This document shows positions 47,889-60,300 of a stretch of DNA of 64,000 nt, in pieces. The position numbers and the translations under genes are program-made. Below the pieces are notes generated by a model, which did no database searches, was not told where the DNA came from, and was given only the letters and a program-made list of their open reading frames with translations. The number at the start of each line of letters is the position of its first letter. The stretch's first letter is position 1. Source of the DNA: Gonatopus flavifemur (lineage: Eukaryota > Arthropoda > Insecta > Hymenoptera > Dryinidae); contig JAFFJZ010000003.1 in the NCBI GenBank assembly GCA_018340375.1, positions 6,324,001 to 6,388,000 on the forward strand. The letters are read 5' to 3'.

Positions 47889-48442
47889 TACACTGTTAAA
47901 AATTTCTTGAAATTTCATGTACTTTTCATGTACATATGTGAATGAAAATTCAATTTTTGTGAACTGAAATAGGAATCCAAATACATGTTATTGAATTTTC
48001 AAGTTATCGTGCATGAAAATTGAAATTAATGCACAGGTGATTGAAAAAACTTAAAAAAATTTAATCCAGTATAATAACATAATAATATCATTATAATTAT
48101 AATCAACTCATGACTCTAATGGCATCCAACTGAAAACAACAAAAATGATTCAAGTTGGTTTGGATTTGAAAAAAAATCTAAAAATGCTCATATCTCAAAA
48201 ACTAACCTTCAAAAAACGGGAAATTCTTGCATTATGGCTTCAGAATACGCCCTTGAAATACAATTTTTCTCACTTGGATCACCGTGTATACTAACGCTTC
48301 GACGAAGTCATCCACGTATCCACTTCAACTATGTACCAGTTAGATCACACGGTTTGTTCAGTGTTTCTACATCACAAGTACATCTTGATTCACAAGTTTG
48401 AAGAATGAACGCAAGGTCATATACGCAGAAAAATGCCGCGTT

Positions 48443-48532
48443 CCACATAAGTGGCAATGGCTTGAGTGATAGAGCTTTGGCGTCCGATTTCGACGTCCCG
48501 CGTTCACATCTTGTGAAGGTGATTTTTTTTTT
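48443..48532 (+). repeat. tRNA-derived SINE head or tRNA pseudogene
   Basis: TGGCTTGAGTGATAGAGC matches a D-arm with A box. GCGTC-CGATTTC-GACGT makes a 5 bp stem with a 7-base loop like an anticodon arm. GCGTTCACATC stands where the B box should be, and a T10 run follows. The T stem is decayed and loop position 33 is not T, so it is unlikely to be a working tRNA. Confidence 0.5.
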
Positions 48533-48534
48533 CA

Positions 48535-48668
48535 ACAATCATGAACATGTGCATGAAATTTAAAGAACTTGTTATTGAATTTTCAATCATGATTTCTCTC
48601 AACGATCAAGAACATGTGCATGAAATTTAAAGAACTGGTTCTTGAATTTTCAATACTTCTGTACATTA
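48535..48668 (+). repeat. Tandem duplication, 67 bp period
   Basis: GAACATGTGCATGAAATTTA with AAGAACT follows at 48543 and again at 48610, then TTGAATTTTCAAT in both. Two units only, inside the 47889 element. Confidence 0.75.
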
Positions 48669-48743
48669 CTTTTCATTTACGTGAGTGGAAATTGCTTCCA
48701 TTACATGTGGTTGAAAATTCAATCAGAAATTTCTAACAGTGTA

Positions 48744-49250
48744 CATTTCAAATACGTTCGTTGAACTTTTAATCACTGTGTTACGTTTGCATCCTAATCA
48801 GGATATGTGGTGTATGCTAAATCGTTTCTTCAGGTGGTACTTGAGAAATTTCAGAAGTCATATTATATAGTGATAGTGAGCGTAGTTAACTCTCGTGTTT
48901 CAAATTGATAACAATGATGTTGGTTATCATTGTGGTAGGAGAAGGTAGGGCAAGATCGATCACTTGGAAAACAGTAGTGGGCAAATGCAGTTGATGTTAT
49001 AGATAATCCAAATAACCTTAGGACTGATATCCCTACAATCTGACGACTAGAATGTGATAAGATATGTATCAAATTTATAATGACTTATGATTCCAAAAAG
49101 GTTTTGTGACACTCAATCCATCTTTAGGTAATGCAACAGATCTGCAAAAGATGAAATAAAAGCATGCAACTTTTATTAAAAGCTAACTGCAGGTCTCGCC
49201 CTATCTTTAGTTTCTACATTTGCTAATTACTTCCATGTTAATAATTACCT
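48744..49250. other. No feature seen
   Basis: A+T-rich, no supported gene or repeat. Confidence 0.4.
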
Positions 49251-49257
49251 TTCTGAT

Positions 49258-49620
49258 CAAAATGACGGGTCGCATCCCCGTGGACTCTACGTGGATAAAA
49301 CGTGGAGGCAACGTAGAGACAACGTAGAAATGTCCGGTGCTGTACAGGTAAGTTATAATTTTGTTTAATTTTGAGTTGAAATAGTTTTCACGAATGAATC
49401 CACATAAACATGGAAAAATCCACGATGACAAATAGTGCATCCCAGTATTGTACAGTCTCACGATTTTTTGAAAGATGGGATGGTTTCCTGTCAAAGTAGG
49501 TGTGTTGCGAATCACCCAACATTCCATACGGCACAACCAACAATTGCTGGACATTTCTCCGTTCCTCCACTTTGCCTCCACGGTGCTGCGACTTTTCTTG
49601 TCTAAAACTTATCTGGAAGT
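49258..49620. repeat. CACGTGGA-rich repeat, copy 2, with inverted halves
   Basis: GTGGACTCTACGTGGATAAA, GGAGGCAACGTAGAGACAAC and GTAGAAATGTCCGGTGCTGT lie on the left. The right part (49538-49590) has GCTGGACATTTCTCCG, CCACTTTGCCTCCACGG and TGCTGCGAC, the same words inverted. The overlapping minus frames of 60-124 codons are by-products. Confidence 0.65.
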
Positions 49621-49699
49621 TTTGTGCAACACATTTGAAATCTGCCTAGGAGGTATCACAGGACTCCAAATGTTTGCTGTGTCAGAGTATCACGTAAAT

Positions 49700-50478
49700 T
49701 TGCAATGAGACGACTTTTTTATATCTAATCTTACTCGCTGTTACAGGTGAAATACTCGCAACGACAGTTTATTCATCACTTGCCACAGTAAAACTTCATA
49801 GCTGTTTCTGCAGAATTTTAAGAGTTGATATGTGGATAGGGACAAAATGAGCGTGTAATATTTTCACCATAGAAGGTGAATTTCTCACTTCTCTACAGTT
49901 AGAACAATAGTTCATTTTTAGCAAAGTAAATATCAACGAATGATTTTTCTTGTGTGCGAATTGTTACTATGATTTATAAGTCATTTTTATGGAAATTCCA
50001 AAACTTTTGTTACATAAATAAATCACCGATTCTGAAAAACAGGTGCGTGGAAAATGTTTACATCGTTTGTGACGTTCATCCCAAGAATGCAGTCGTTTCA
50101 TTGAAAATCATTCAATATTTCAATAAGTCAACGTATTCGTTACGTTGAAAACATGTTTGTTCATTATGAGAAAGGACAGAAATGATAAATCGGACGTCAA
50201 TTGAATGACAATGATGATATGTGGAACCGCAAAACTCATTCCTGAAATCAAACAAGGTGGAAAGATGCAGTCAATATCGAATAGTGGCATGGAATTCACC
50301 CAGATGATGATATTCCTCTTGATCTGGAATTTATCTGACCTGTCATACCACGTGATATTATATTTCATTAATCAACATCATCCAACGATTGTTTATAAAA
50401 ACAAACCCCAGCGACTAAAGCGTGGATGAAGATTTTATCTGTCCCGTGAATAATTATGTTGTTTCTTTAAACAGGAAA
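49700..50478. other. No feature seen
   Basis: Noise-like frames of up to 82 codons, no domain or splice context. Confidence 0.4.
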
Positions 50479-50776
50479 TACCCGAGAAAAAAAGATTAGA
50501 TCTCTTGAGATATACGTAGATCTCTTGAAATCTGAATTTTGGCAAAAAAGGATCTACGGAGATCCACAGAGATCTCCAGAAATCTTTTCGATTTTTCTAT
50601 ATTGTTTTGGATTCCTGGCAAAATTGGAATCTTTGGGAGTGAGTGGATATCAGAAAATTCTAAAGATGTTCAGATGTGAGTAGATATGAACAGATTTGTA
50701 GAGATTTTTGCCAAAATTTGGCTCTGATGAGATATCCACTTAGATCTCATTGAATCTAATCTTTTTTTCTTGGGTA
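50479..50776. repeat. 298 bp TA-flanked MITE-like element
   Basis: Left TACCCGAGAAAAAAAGATTA and right AATCTTTTTTTCTTGGGTA are inverted. The inner part repeats AGATCTC/GAGATCT words. No coding. Confidence 0.8.
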
Positions 50777-51579
50777 TAAGAGTCGTAAAGAAATGTATGA
50801 ATAAAATACACCCACAATTCATGGTAATGTGATAATATTGATCTTCACCCAGTGTTATCATTATATACGTGATACATAAGACTGTCAAAATTTTCACTCA
50901 CTACATTGTAAAAAGAAAAATGACTGAATGTGGTTGCATCTGATTTGAAAATTTGACTGAAATTCAATCTTATCCATTGTGCTGGCATTTGTTTCCAGTG
51001 CTCACTTTGAGCTGAAACAAGGTCAGTTTTGGCTGCACCTTGAAATGAGCTGCATATTCAAGTTGAAAATAAGTTTTACTTTTCACTGTATGTTTCGTTG
51101 AAGTCCTCCAACGACATAAAAGCCTTCGAAACTCGTCTGAATTTAATTTCAAGTTGAACTTAATCAAAATTTCTTCAAAAACGTCACCGTATTAGACATT
51201 TTTAACACCCCAAAGATTAGTCTCTCCTCTTCGATATACGTGTTTTGTTCCATACAATCCAATCTATAATCTTCATGAATGAAAAGCTGAAAACGGTTAT
51301 CGAATATGATGTGTTAAGTATAGATTTTTACGATTCACTTCATATTGCATAATATCTTTTTTTTTTGTGTGAAGAAATCGAGTCAAATGAGACAGGCAAA
51401 TCTGCGATCATATGAATCGAATCGTTTTGTTCAGTGAAAGTTCCTATCAAGGGTATCATGAATTCCACGGGTGCCGAGCTTACGGGGTGTACCTTGAAAA
51501 CTTCTGATCAAAAGTTGAACTGATCTCATTCAGACAATATTTTAACTCAATTGGACGTTAACATTAGAATTCATGAAGT

Positions 51580-51863
51580 GTACGGGAAAAAAGAAATAGT
51601 TGCAGCAACTGCTTGAGTAGTCGATTTTCGATCATCTACTTGAGCAGTTGCTGTATCTACTTAGTAGTCAGGACAAGTAATGTTAGTTGAGACAGCTAAT
51701 ATGTTAGTTGTTCGGACTACTAAGTAGCCCCAAGTAACACAAGAACTTCTCAAATATGCTATGAGTATGAATGGAATGTGAAAATGAGACTATTTTGAAT
51801 AAATTCGTTCAGACATTCGACTATTTAGGCAATTACTGCAACTATATCTTCTTTTCTGTGTAT
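51580..51863. repeat. 284 bp MITE-like element
   Basis: Left TACGGGAAAAAAGAAATAGT then TGCAGCAACTGC; right GCAATTACTGCAACTATATC then TTCTTTTCTGTGTA. The inside holds pairing ACTTGAGCAGTTGCTG and ACTACTAAGTAG words. The ends resemble other TA-flanked elements in the window. Confidence 0.7.
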
Positions 51864-51892
51864 ATTTGGTGAATATTTATACTATCATTCCT

Positions 51893-52243
51893 TCAGAGCG
51901 GCACAGCAAGGTTTCTAAACTCACGGCCGTCATTTGTAACAGCAGTAAATGGGAACACGTCTTCACAAAAATTAAACATATACACAATTTCATCAATATT
52001 TAAATAACAATTCAAGATACCCCTAAAATTTTCGAACAATGCCGTTAATTTGTACATAATTTTGAAGATTGATGAAAATTGATATTTGCAGAAGAAATAA
52101 CGGTCGTGAGATTTTGTTATGTCGAAACCAAGTGAATAATCGATATTTTGATAGAATGCAAAAATAGTTCGGCTCTCTCTTAATGGTCCAATGAATGAAG
52201 AAGGAAATGGAGAAGATTCTATCACATTCAAAATAAAATACAT
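51893..52243 (-). other. Orphan 116-codon frame, not recognised
   Basis: This is the longest repeat-free frame in the right-hand desert, from an ATG at 52243 to a stop at 51893. An in-frame TAA lies 12 bases before the ATG. The composition is balanced (Phe/Tyr-rich, few runs), with no signal peptide, membrane segment or domain that I know. It could be a small lineage-specific gene, a single exon, or chance. Confidence is low because no promoter, splice or homology support is visible. Confidence 0.2.
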
Positions 52244-53608
52244 CCAGAAAAATTATGATAGTTCCATAACCAATGATGACGTTCGATTCCTGCTTTGTTT
52301 CAACGTAACTGCGTAATATTGTTCCTAGAGTTATATGAATGATATGTCCGGAATTGTAGAAGATTGGAAGTTTTTGATATGAAAAAGAAAACCGAAATCA
52401 ATTCATTTTCTAAGGATATTACCATAATTTTAATTGAAAAGCTGGTCTTTTGATCTAAAATCCGAACTCATGATGAGTTGACACAATTATTGAAGCAAAA
52501 TACTGACTTCGACTTCCAAAGTTAAGATGAGCCAGCACGTGATCCATGAAATATATTCTTCTATTCTACTTGGAAAGTGAGACTCAAGCATTAAACGTAA
52601 TCACGTGAAAAAAGATATGCGCGCTGTTTTAAGGTTACTCAACAGTAACCTCAAGAGGTGACTACAATGAAAACCTATGAGATAGCTAGTTTTTCTAAAT
52701 TCATGGTCATTAACAATAATATTTCGACTTCAAGCATGATTTTTAACGAATACAATAAGGTCATGAAACTCATGCAAAAAATTGGTTGATATTTTGATCG
52801 ATTTCATTGTAGGATCTGATGTGAGGTCGCTGATTCCGTATTAATTTGAAATTGAAATGTCATGATTTTTGTTTGTTCTATCGTATGAACGTCGTACGAG
52901 CAGCTCTGAGGGGGAAGGGAGTATCACTAAATAATTATCATATTTATCAAGTATCATGCCTAACGTGTTGTGCTGAAAAGTGTTGAACGTGAGTGTTCGA
53001 TTGTTTAGTTGATGCGATAGAATAAATCAAACAAAGTTTGACAATTTCGAAAAAATGCACGAAACGGAAGGTGAATTGTTAACTCTGAAGAACTCTTCAG
53101 ATGAGATTATACACATGCGTTTGTCGCAAGCCAAGTCATCGAATTGACAAAAATAAATTGTAGGAAAAAAACAATTGTTTTTTAATTTCATCTATCAGTA
53201 TTTTATGTAGCAAACGCAGACGCGTGATAGAAGGTCACTTTTCAGTGGTAGAGATGTTGGACTAACAGAATATTGTTCAGACTCATTGCTGATATCTGGC
53301 CATAGATAACGTGCTTTTCCATTACAATAATAACTCTCATCCTCATTGGGACTGAACAGAACAAGGTTCCTCGAATACATCTGAAGTTTCACGAACGTGC
53401 CTCTAAGTCTACTCATTCAAAAACTATTTTTAATTATCGTTCCCAGATAGAAGAATACCTCAATAATGGCATCATTGTTGCCGCATAAATTATTGTTATT
53501 GTTGGCAAACCGAGGTGATGACGCTATAGTGAAAACATAATGTTCACATTTTATACTTCTTCCCAAGCTGAGCGAAGTTCATCGGAATGTGATTAGGGCA
53601 TATTATTC
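52244..53608. other. No feature supported
   Basis: A short palindrome GGTTACTCAACAGTAACC lies at about 52633-52650. A 73-codon minus frame (53416-53195) shows no domain. Nothing else. Confidence 0.35.
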
Positions 53609-54004
53609 CATGTAAAAATTTACCAGTGGCACGAGGCTGCCCCAGCCCTGACGAGCATTGACGGAGCCTTGTGAGAAAGCCTGACTGAAGACTGAAATGA
53701 TAATATCGTTTTAGCGATTAACGAGCCTCAATTTTGACGCCTGGGGCAACAGTGGTGAAAGATCCCCACTGTTGGCGTGGGTTTGATCCAATGGTTCTGC
53801 CATGATTGGCCGAAACTTTGACTATAAAACCAATGCTGGCACAAACTTGCACCAACACTGTTCTCACACTGTTAATCTTTGTATTGCCGACACAGACACG
53901 ACACTACCTCTATTGTTAATCAACGTTGGTCCAATTCAAATTCCTTAGGGTCGGATGTCACGCCTGGTCCAAGCCATCGCAAAATTGGCTAAATTTTTAC
54001 ATGG
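53609..54004. repeat. 396 bp GC-richer element with CCATGTAAAAATTTA inverted ends
   Basis: Left CCATGTAAAAATTTACC and right GGCTAAATTTTTACATGG are inverted. The interior is much more GC-rich than the flanks (GGCTGCCCCAGCCCTGACG, GCCTGGGGCAACAGTGG). No ORF fills it. Probably a non-autonomous DNA transposon. Confidence 0.75.
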
Positions 54005-54084
54005 GATGTTGAAAATATTCAGAGCATGTTGTTCTAGTATCCAAAGTTGATATAGATTCAAGAATGAGGACTCTACTCACTCTC

Positions 54085-54230
54085 CAGTTAAAGTTTACTC
54101 GGAAACGAATTTTCAGCTGGATCAGCTAAATTTGAGCTAATCTAGCTTATATTTTGGCACCCAAAGGGCAGCTAATTTTTCAGCAACATCAACTAAAATT
54201 TAGCTATCCAGCTATAGGAGCTAAAAAATG
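54085..54230. repeat. AGCTA-type repeat
   Basis: Words TTTTCAGCTGGATCAGCTAA, ATTTGAGCTAATCTAGC, GGGCAGCTAATTTTTCAGC and ATTTAGCTATCCAGCTATAG; starts near TTTACTCGGAAACG. Confidence 0.6.
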
Positions 54231-55452
54231 ACTGACCATCTCTTCACTTTTTTCCTATGTATTTCCAATTCGCAGCCATATATTACCTCATCATCGCCGT
54301 ACACATACACTGGGATGCTTCCTTATTTCTTCTCTGACTTTACGGTATATTCAGTTGCTAGCAATAATCTACACGTTTCGTACGATCTACAATCAGAACT
54401 GTTCCTCACAAGGCTCAGAGAAAACGACTGACATAAGAAGGAGATTTGGATACTCAACGAGAAACAATGGAATCCAATGAGTTCATTGAAACTTTAAAAA
54501 TTAATCAGGAGACAAGAGAAAAATAAAAGAGAGAAAAAATGTAGACAACAATATGAAATACTTGGTGAGAATTGCGTTTTTCTTGGAATACATTCTTTAA
54601 TGAAGAGGAAGAGAAGAAATCTGTGGTCTCACCTTGTTGAGTAAAAACAGGTCTAAAACTATTATCGAAATATGCGGTGTCTAATTTCATGAACATGGTG
54701 TTGAGGTGGGGATGAGCAATTCATTCATAAGTTTTGTGAACAAAATAGTGGTTTTATTTTTGATATTGATTATCCCAACGTTGTATACCTTGTCCATTCC
54801 ATTTGATCCGTCTCGTCAGGTTTTATTTATATCCATTCAGATGGAAACAACGGTTCTGAATATTTGGTAACATAACGTGCCGTAAACCTACTGTTGTAAG
54901 TTTCATTCAGTTTGCGAAGATCACAAAATGTGAACATTATTTCTTCCTTATGGCGTCATTGTTTCGATATGCTGCTAACAATGGCTTACGCGGAAACACC
55001 TTGGCAACATAGTGTGAAAATTTATTGATTTACAAGTCGTCATTATGAAGGCATTATGAAAACAATTTTCCAACTGGATACAGTGTGAAAAATATTGGTA
55101 GTTATTCCTGATTGTGGTGACATTAGAGGAAAATCTGGTCTTTATAACCAGGTGACGTAGTCAATTTTGACTTCAACCACTCCATCCAGTTGCTACAATC
55201 AGATACACTTGATTTTGTTCCGTTTTTCTTGTTATCATAACGAGATATCAGGCCACTGCAATCGTAAGTCCTTCGCCATGCAAGGATAGTGTTTGTAATA
55301 ATGTGGTTTTTTATGAACATAGGGTACTTTCCTGTACTTTGAGAAAATTTTTTGCCTTTTTGATATAGCATTCCCACCAAATCATAATGATAATTTCAGT
55401 GTTGGATTGGCTTGCATCAAGGCCCCCAGCTGGGAAATACGTTGAGCCCCTT
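54231..55452. other. No gene supported
   Basis: Minus frames of 63 and 85 codons (54696-54505 and 55380-55123) carry no recognisable domain. No repeats are evident. Confidence 0.35.
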
Positions 55453-55715
55453 ATACTGAAAAAAATGTCTTCTCACTAAATGAATAGTTTATTTGTCTCC
55501 TCTTCATAGCATATTCCTTGAATAATCTAAGAAATTCTTATTCGAATGGATCCAAATAAATATTTCTCTAACAAAATTGAATATTTTTTTTATACAAAAA
55601 AATTTGTTATCCGAATGATGGACCAAATAATAAATTCTTCTACATGAACAAAATATTTATTTGGACTTATTCACATGACAATTTCTTAGATTCGAAGAAA
55701 TACTTTTTCCTGTGC
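55453..55715. repeat. 263 bp MITE-like foldback element
   Basis: Left TACTGAAAAAAATG and right ACTTTTTCCTGTGCA. Inside, AATCTAAGAAATTCTTATTC with CCAAATAAATATTTC pairs with AAATATTTATTTGG and GACAATTTCTTAGATT. No coding. Confidence 0.7.
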
Positions 55716-56583
55716 ATGTGGATTCGTACAGTTCCTTACGGTTGATAATACGACATACACGAATGTTAATCGTATCACGCTTACATTGGGGCTCCATTCA
55801 TACATCCTCAGCTTTGTGTATCCACACGCACAATCTCTGATCAACGAGAAATGTCAATTCAATTAACTCAATTCACAAGAGTGATTAATCATAATCCAAG
55901 CACGAATATTATCTCTTTCGATTGTTGTATCCTGTGGATTAGTTGTCATTTCCAGTTGTGGTTTTCTTGCACGCAGAGGAAACGAATTAACGGTCACCTC
56001 GATATTAATTATAATGTTGATATCAGAATCAATTTTCGGATTACTTGGATCATTATATCAGATTGTATTTAATCACATAAATTTGATGACAAATCATCAT
56101 ATCTTCTTAAATGAGATTGTATCCCGTGAAAGTACTTTTAAGTAAGTGATAATGATCTTGGCAACCTTTTGCACTCTGTTGGAGCGTCTCTCATGTATAA
56201 TTGTTATCATTTATTGGAAATATAATGTAATGTAATGTAAGATATACGTTCTCTGACCCACTCTAATAGCAGGAATGCAAATTTTCTATAGCGCTCCATA
56301 GTATTCATACATGTAAAACATTCGAAAGTATTAGGGACGATACTTTACACTACCTATAATTTTTTATACAAATTTTATGAAATTTTAATCGATATTTCTT
56401 GGAGTTCAATATAAACTCGACAAATTTTCTATTAAAAGTATCGCTGATTTCCACTCAAAATATCTTAATGTTTTCAGAGTATCAATGTTTTCAGAGTATC
56501 AGAACGTATTTGTTTGCTGCGAGTCTTTATAAAATGAGGGAACACGTAATTCTTCTTTTTCGCTACCCAGTGTTTGAGCTGAA

Positions 56584-57300
56584 CTTACCGAGTTCCTGTT
56601 CCTGTCAAGGTGGTTCACCTTGTCTAGACGTCACACTCCTGTCACAATCACTTTGGTCATAAGTAATGACCGATGGAGTTGGGTGTATCGAATCTCTCCC
56701 TCCGAACAAACGAGATTTGTTGAGCCAACTGTCACCATTTCACTCAACTAATGACGGGATAATCGACCCATTCTTTATTGTTTTTTTTTACCTACGTGGC
56801 AAATGACCCTTATATGGGAATACTAAACCCAACGTGACATAACGATATCGTGAAAAGATTTGGTAGCCAGTCTCGATAAAAACTAAATAAGTCGCATTCC
56901 GTGAGTAATTTCATCATACGCGATTACTCAACTTTCCCCATGTCCTTTTACGATGATTGTCGCTATAAGCATCGAGGGAAATTATTTATCAATATTATAC
57001 ACATCTCTTGAGAAGTCTACGTACATTACATACGTGGATGTATATATTAATTGAATCATATGAAATCGTGACTCATCACGTGGAGTTATACATGAAGATG
57101 ATTCTTTGATTTTTTCGATTCTGTTATTTCAGTACAGCTAATATCATATTAAAATGTTAAAGTTTATTAGCTGTACATGAACATGTGGAGCAGTCCATTC
57201 GCGATGCTTCGATTCTCTGAGAGTTCCTCGCAACACCGTGTATTGAGATTCAAAGGTTACCAGATGAAAGTTGAGAGACCTCTGAAAGCATTATTACTCG
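56584..57300 (+). repeat. Dispersed 0.8 kb repeat, copy B
   Basis: Same order of blocks and same strand as 20959-21780: GAGTTCCTGTTCCTGTC, CAAACGAGATTTG, GACGGGATAATCG, TGTTATTTCAG, ATTAGCTGTAC, CAACACCGTGTATT, GATTCAAAGGTTACCAGATG and GCATTATTACTCGT. The inner part is shorter than in copy A. Confidence 0.65.
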
Positions 57301-60300
57301 TAGAAATCGTCTCGGAGAGTGAAGGAATTTGCTGTAGATTCTATCTCTCGAGCACATCTTAGACTCTTCTAATCATGATCCCAGTCTATCTGTAGTAGCT
57401 CAATGACAACATAATTCATTGGTATAATTGTGAACTTCTGATAAATGTTTGAATTTTTTCATTATTATTGATGAAATGTCATAAATATTGTGTAATTGTT
57501 GAACCCTCCGTTGGTTTGTTCCTTGGAATTATTTTTTCGGCTGGAGAACAAATTTCACAGTTATTTTCAAGGAACGTTGAGTATGTTTATTTTTTCTTTT
57601 TTTTTGTAAATTGTTTTCCTCATTTGTTTGAAATCATCTTGTGACCGTAGATTTAAACATTTCTCCGGCAAATTTTTTTCTCTTTGACAAAAATTAAATT
57701 CCTCACGTTCTGATCAATGAATTCATGCTTCAACAGCAATGAAGTTGGTGATATTCTATTAACAATTACTCCGATGAGATTGCTAACTTATCGGCTTTCA
57801 CTTTTTTACCCATTGAACAATACACATTGATTCAAACGCTTTTGTAATCCTCCACGAATAGCGCTGTTCTTCCATCTACTATACAAAACCTTCAATCCGG
57901 CTGCTGATTCGAAATTAGCGAGATAATACAGCAAACATATAAACAAATATATTGATACTTACTTCTCATTATGGATCTCATTGCGTAAAATGATAGAACA
58001 TAAAATATTGAAGGTAATTGCAATTATTTCCAACAAATTCACAAAGACAATTTCTTCAAATAAAAGTATCGAAGTAAGTATTTGTGATTTGATAATCCTA
58101 TGATTGCAAAATTATATCGAAAGAGAATCAAAAGATGTTAAAAATTACGTAAAATCCTTTTCTCTTCAAATCTCACACTAAACTTCCATTCGATATATCT
58201 ATATTGGCTTTCTCTAGTCGTTTCTTCCTCGTGAATAATTTGAAAATGTAATTTTCAGTTCGTATCCGTATTATGATTGAAACAATGAAAGGGTTTCATG
58301 AGTTTACAGGATTTCATTTATGGTACTTCGTCAACACTTTCTGGTACTTTCGTAAGAGCATTTATCACACCATTTTGTGCTCCAAAGTATCTTTAATTTT
58401 CTGTACTTGTATTGTGGAGTTCATGAGAATCGTCGAATAAAATATGATTCATGATTTCGTAAACCTCGTGTTAGTATCATGAGTTTTCTTGGTAGCAACA
58501 TAAAAAGATCATATTAAATGTGTAAGAGTTTATTACGAGAAGAATAACATTCGTTTATCGTTCCAGGTCCATTAAACTATGAATATTTTAATTGCTTGTG
58601 CAACAAATTTGGAGTAATATTTTTTGTAAAAAAAAAAGAAACTATCAGTTATTATTCTATACTATAAAAACTGATGGGAAATGGACTTTTTTGTTGCAAT
58701 GAAAAGTAGCAAACTTTGTAAGAACTTCTTCATCCATGGAGAACTTGCAATATCACTATTTTCTGGGGGAAGGAATTGCAGGATTATTTTTCAGAATTTG
58801 AAATCTTTAGTTTCTATTGTTGCTGAAGTTTGAATCGTTGATCGAAACGAATTGATACTCAGCTGTTGAAGACTTAAAATCTTGAAGTATGTTCTTTAAA
58901 TGATATTTCCAGTTTCCAGGAATTAATTTAAGAAGATAAACACCCATAATTCAACCCATTCTGTGAATTTGAATTTTCGATTCGTTTCTATGAATTCTTC
59001 ATGAACATATTTTGTATGCATCGAGATTTTGCCTAATTAAATCTATTACGATCTGTTACATAAAATAATATAATCATAAACAATGTTCAACAGTTACTAG
59101 CATCAGTCGATACTCGTATATTTAAATAGAATCATATAATTGAATGTAATAGTTCTCCTATAATATCAAGAATTGAAATAATTACTGAAGATGCATCAAG
59201 AGATTCAAGGACGATTTGTGCTATCTGTAACCTGTTTCTTCCTCTAGCTCAGAAAAGATCATAGACTGTGATGTCGTGCATTATATGCGCTATAGATGTT
59301 CGTGGGAAGACGATGCGCGCATCAATAATGAACGAAACCTTTTATATTGAGTTATAATATTCACATGTGGAATATGGATAAATGAAAATAATGTAAATGC
59401 ATTTTTGTCATTCATTGACATAACGAAATGTTCACAATTTTCGAGAAAAAGATGGATTTAATGAACAGTCCTAGAATGCATCAATCGGATGAATATAACA
59501 GAGACTAATGTAAAAATCCTGCTAAAGCATTGTTCAGGCTCTTCGTTGCAATTTGTTTTATGGTAGTAGAACATTTCACACGAATTAAATATTTTATAAC
59601 AATTGGCATAACGTATGAAAAAATTGGTGAAAAATTATAAGTTACATAGTGAAAAATTTGGTATATTTGCAATACACCAAAAAGTTGATTGATTGATTTA
59701 TTTATTCCCCGATAGGTATTACGCATGTGAATTAGAAAAATCAAACATTTACAACTTCAGGATTCGTTGGATTAAACGATTCGAATGTCCACAACAGCTT
59801 TGAAAACCCAAAAGTTTTAGCTGGGTAGTTCTGAGACATTTTCATTTGATGTTTGAAAATTTCTTATTTCATTGATAACAATCAATATTCATGGTATAAT
59901 CACGTTTGCGTTATTGCCATGGAATTTGAAGCGAATAAGGAAAGCGTAAGATGAACGTACCGCAAAATTACCTTGACACTAAACATTTATTGGAAAGTAA
60001 ATATTTTATGTTAAATCAATATCTCTTGAGATTTCATCAAAAAGAGTTAACGAATGAGTGAAATTAATTAGAAAATAAGATCTAATTCATACGATCGTCT
60101 ATTTCTTCGTCTAATTTTTCAGTAACCCTGAGGTACAGGAATACTCATCATGAGTTGATTAAATTTTGATTCTGCGATTAAAATCCTTTATAATTGAGTG
60201 GAATTTTTATCCTGCCATGACTTTTCCAAAGCTGTCATAGGGTGAATCATGGTTTGCACACTTAATCTCATGGCAGATTTCGTGATATCCCATTTTGCTC

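Larger units (their letters stand above)
47889..48743. repeat. 855 bp element with TACACTGTTA inverted ends and a nested insert
   Basis: Left TACACTGTTAAAAATTTCTT and right AGAAATTTCTAACAGTGTA are inverted and flanked by TA. Subterminal parts are rich in CATGAAAATTGAA/TTGAATTTTCA words. The part between about 48056 and 48535 is unlike either side and contains the tRNA-like sequence, so it is probably a separate insertion. Confidence 0.7.

Noticed and set aside
49207..49581. 124-codon minus frame
   Set aside because: Lies inside the CACGTGGA repeat and its inverted half.
50120..50429. Overlapping frames on both strands at 50.1-50.4 kb
   Set aside because: Composition is like the background and no domain or gene structure could be seen.
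53775..53795. GGTTTGATCC resembling a B box
   Set aside because: It is inside the GC-rich inverted-end element and lacks a tRNA-like upstream part.
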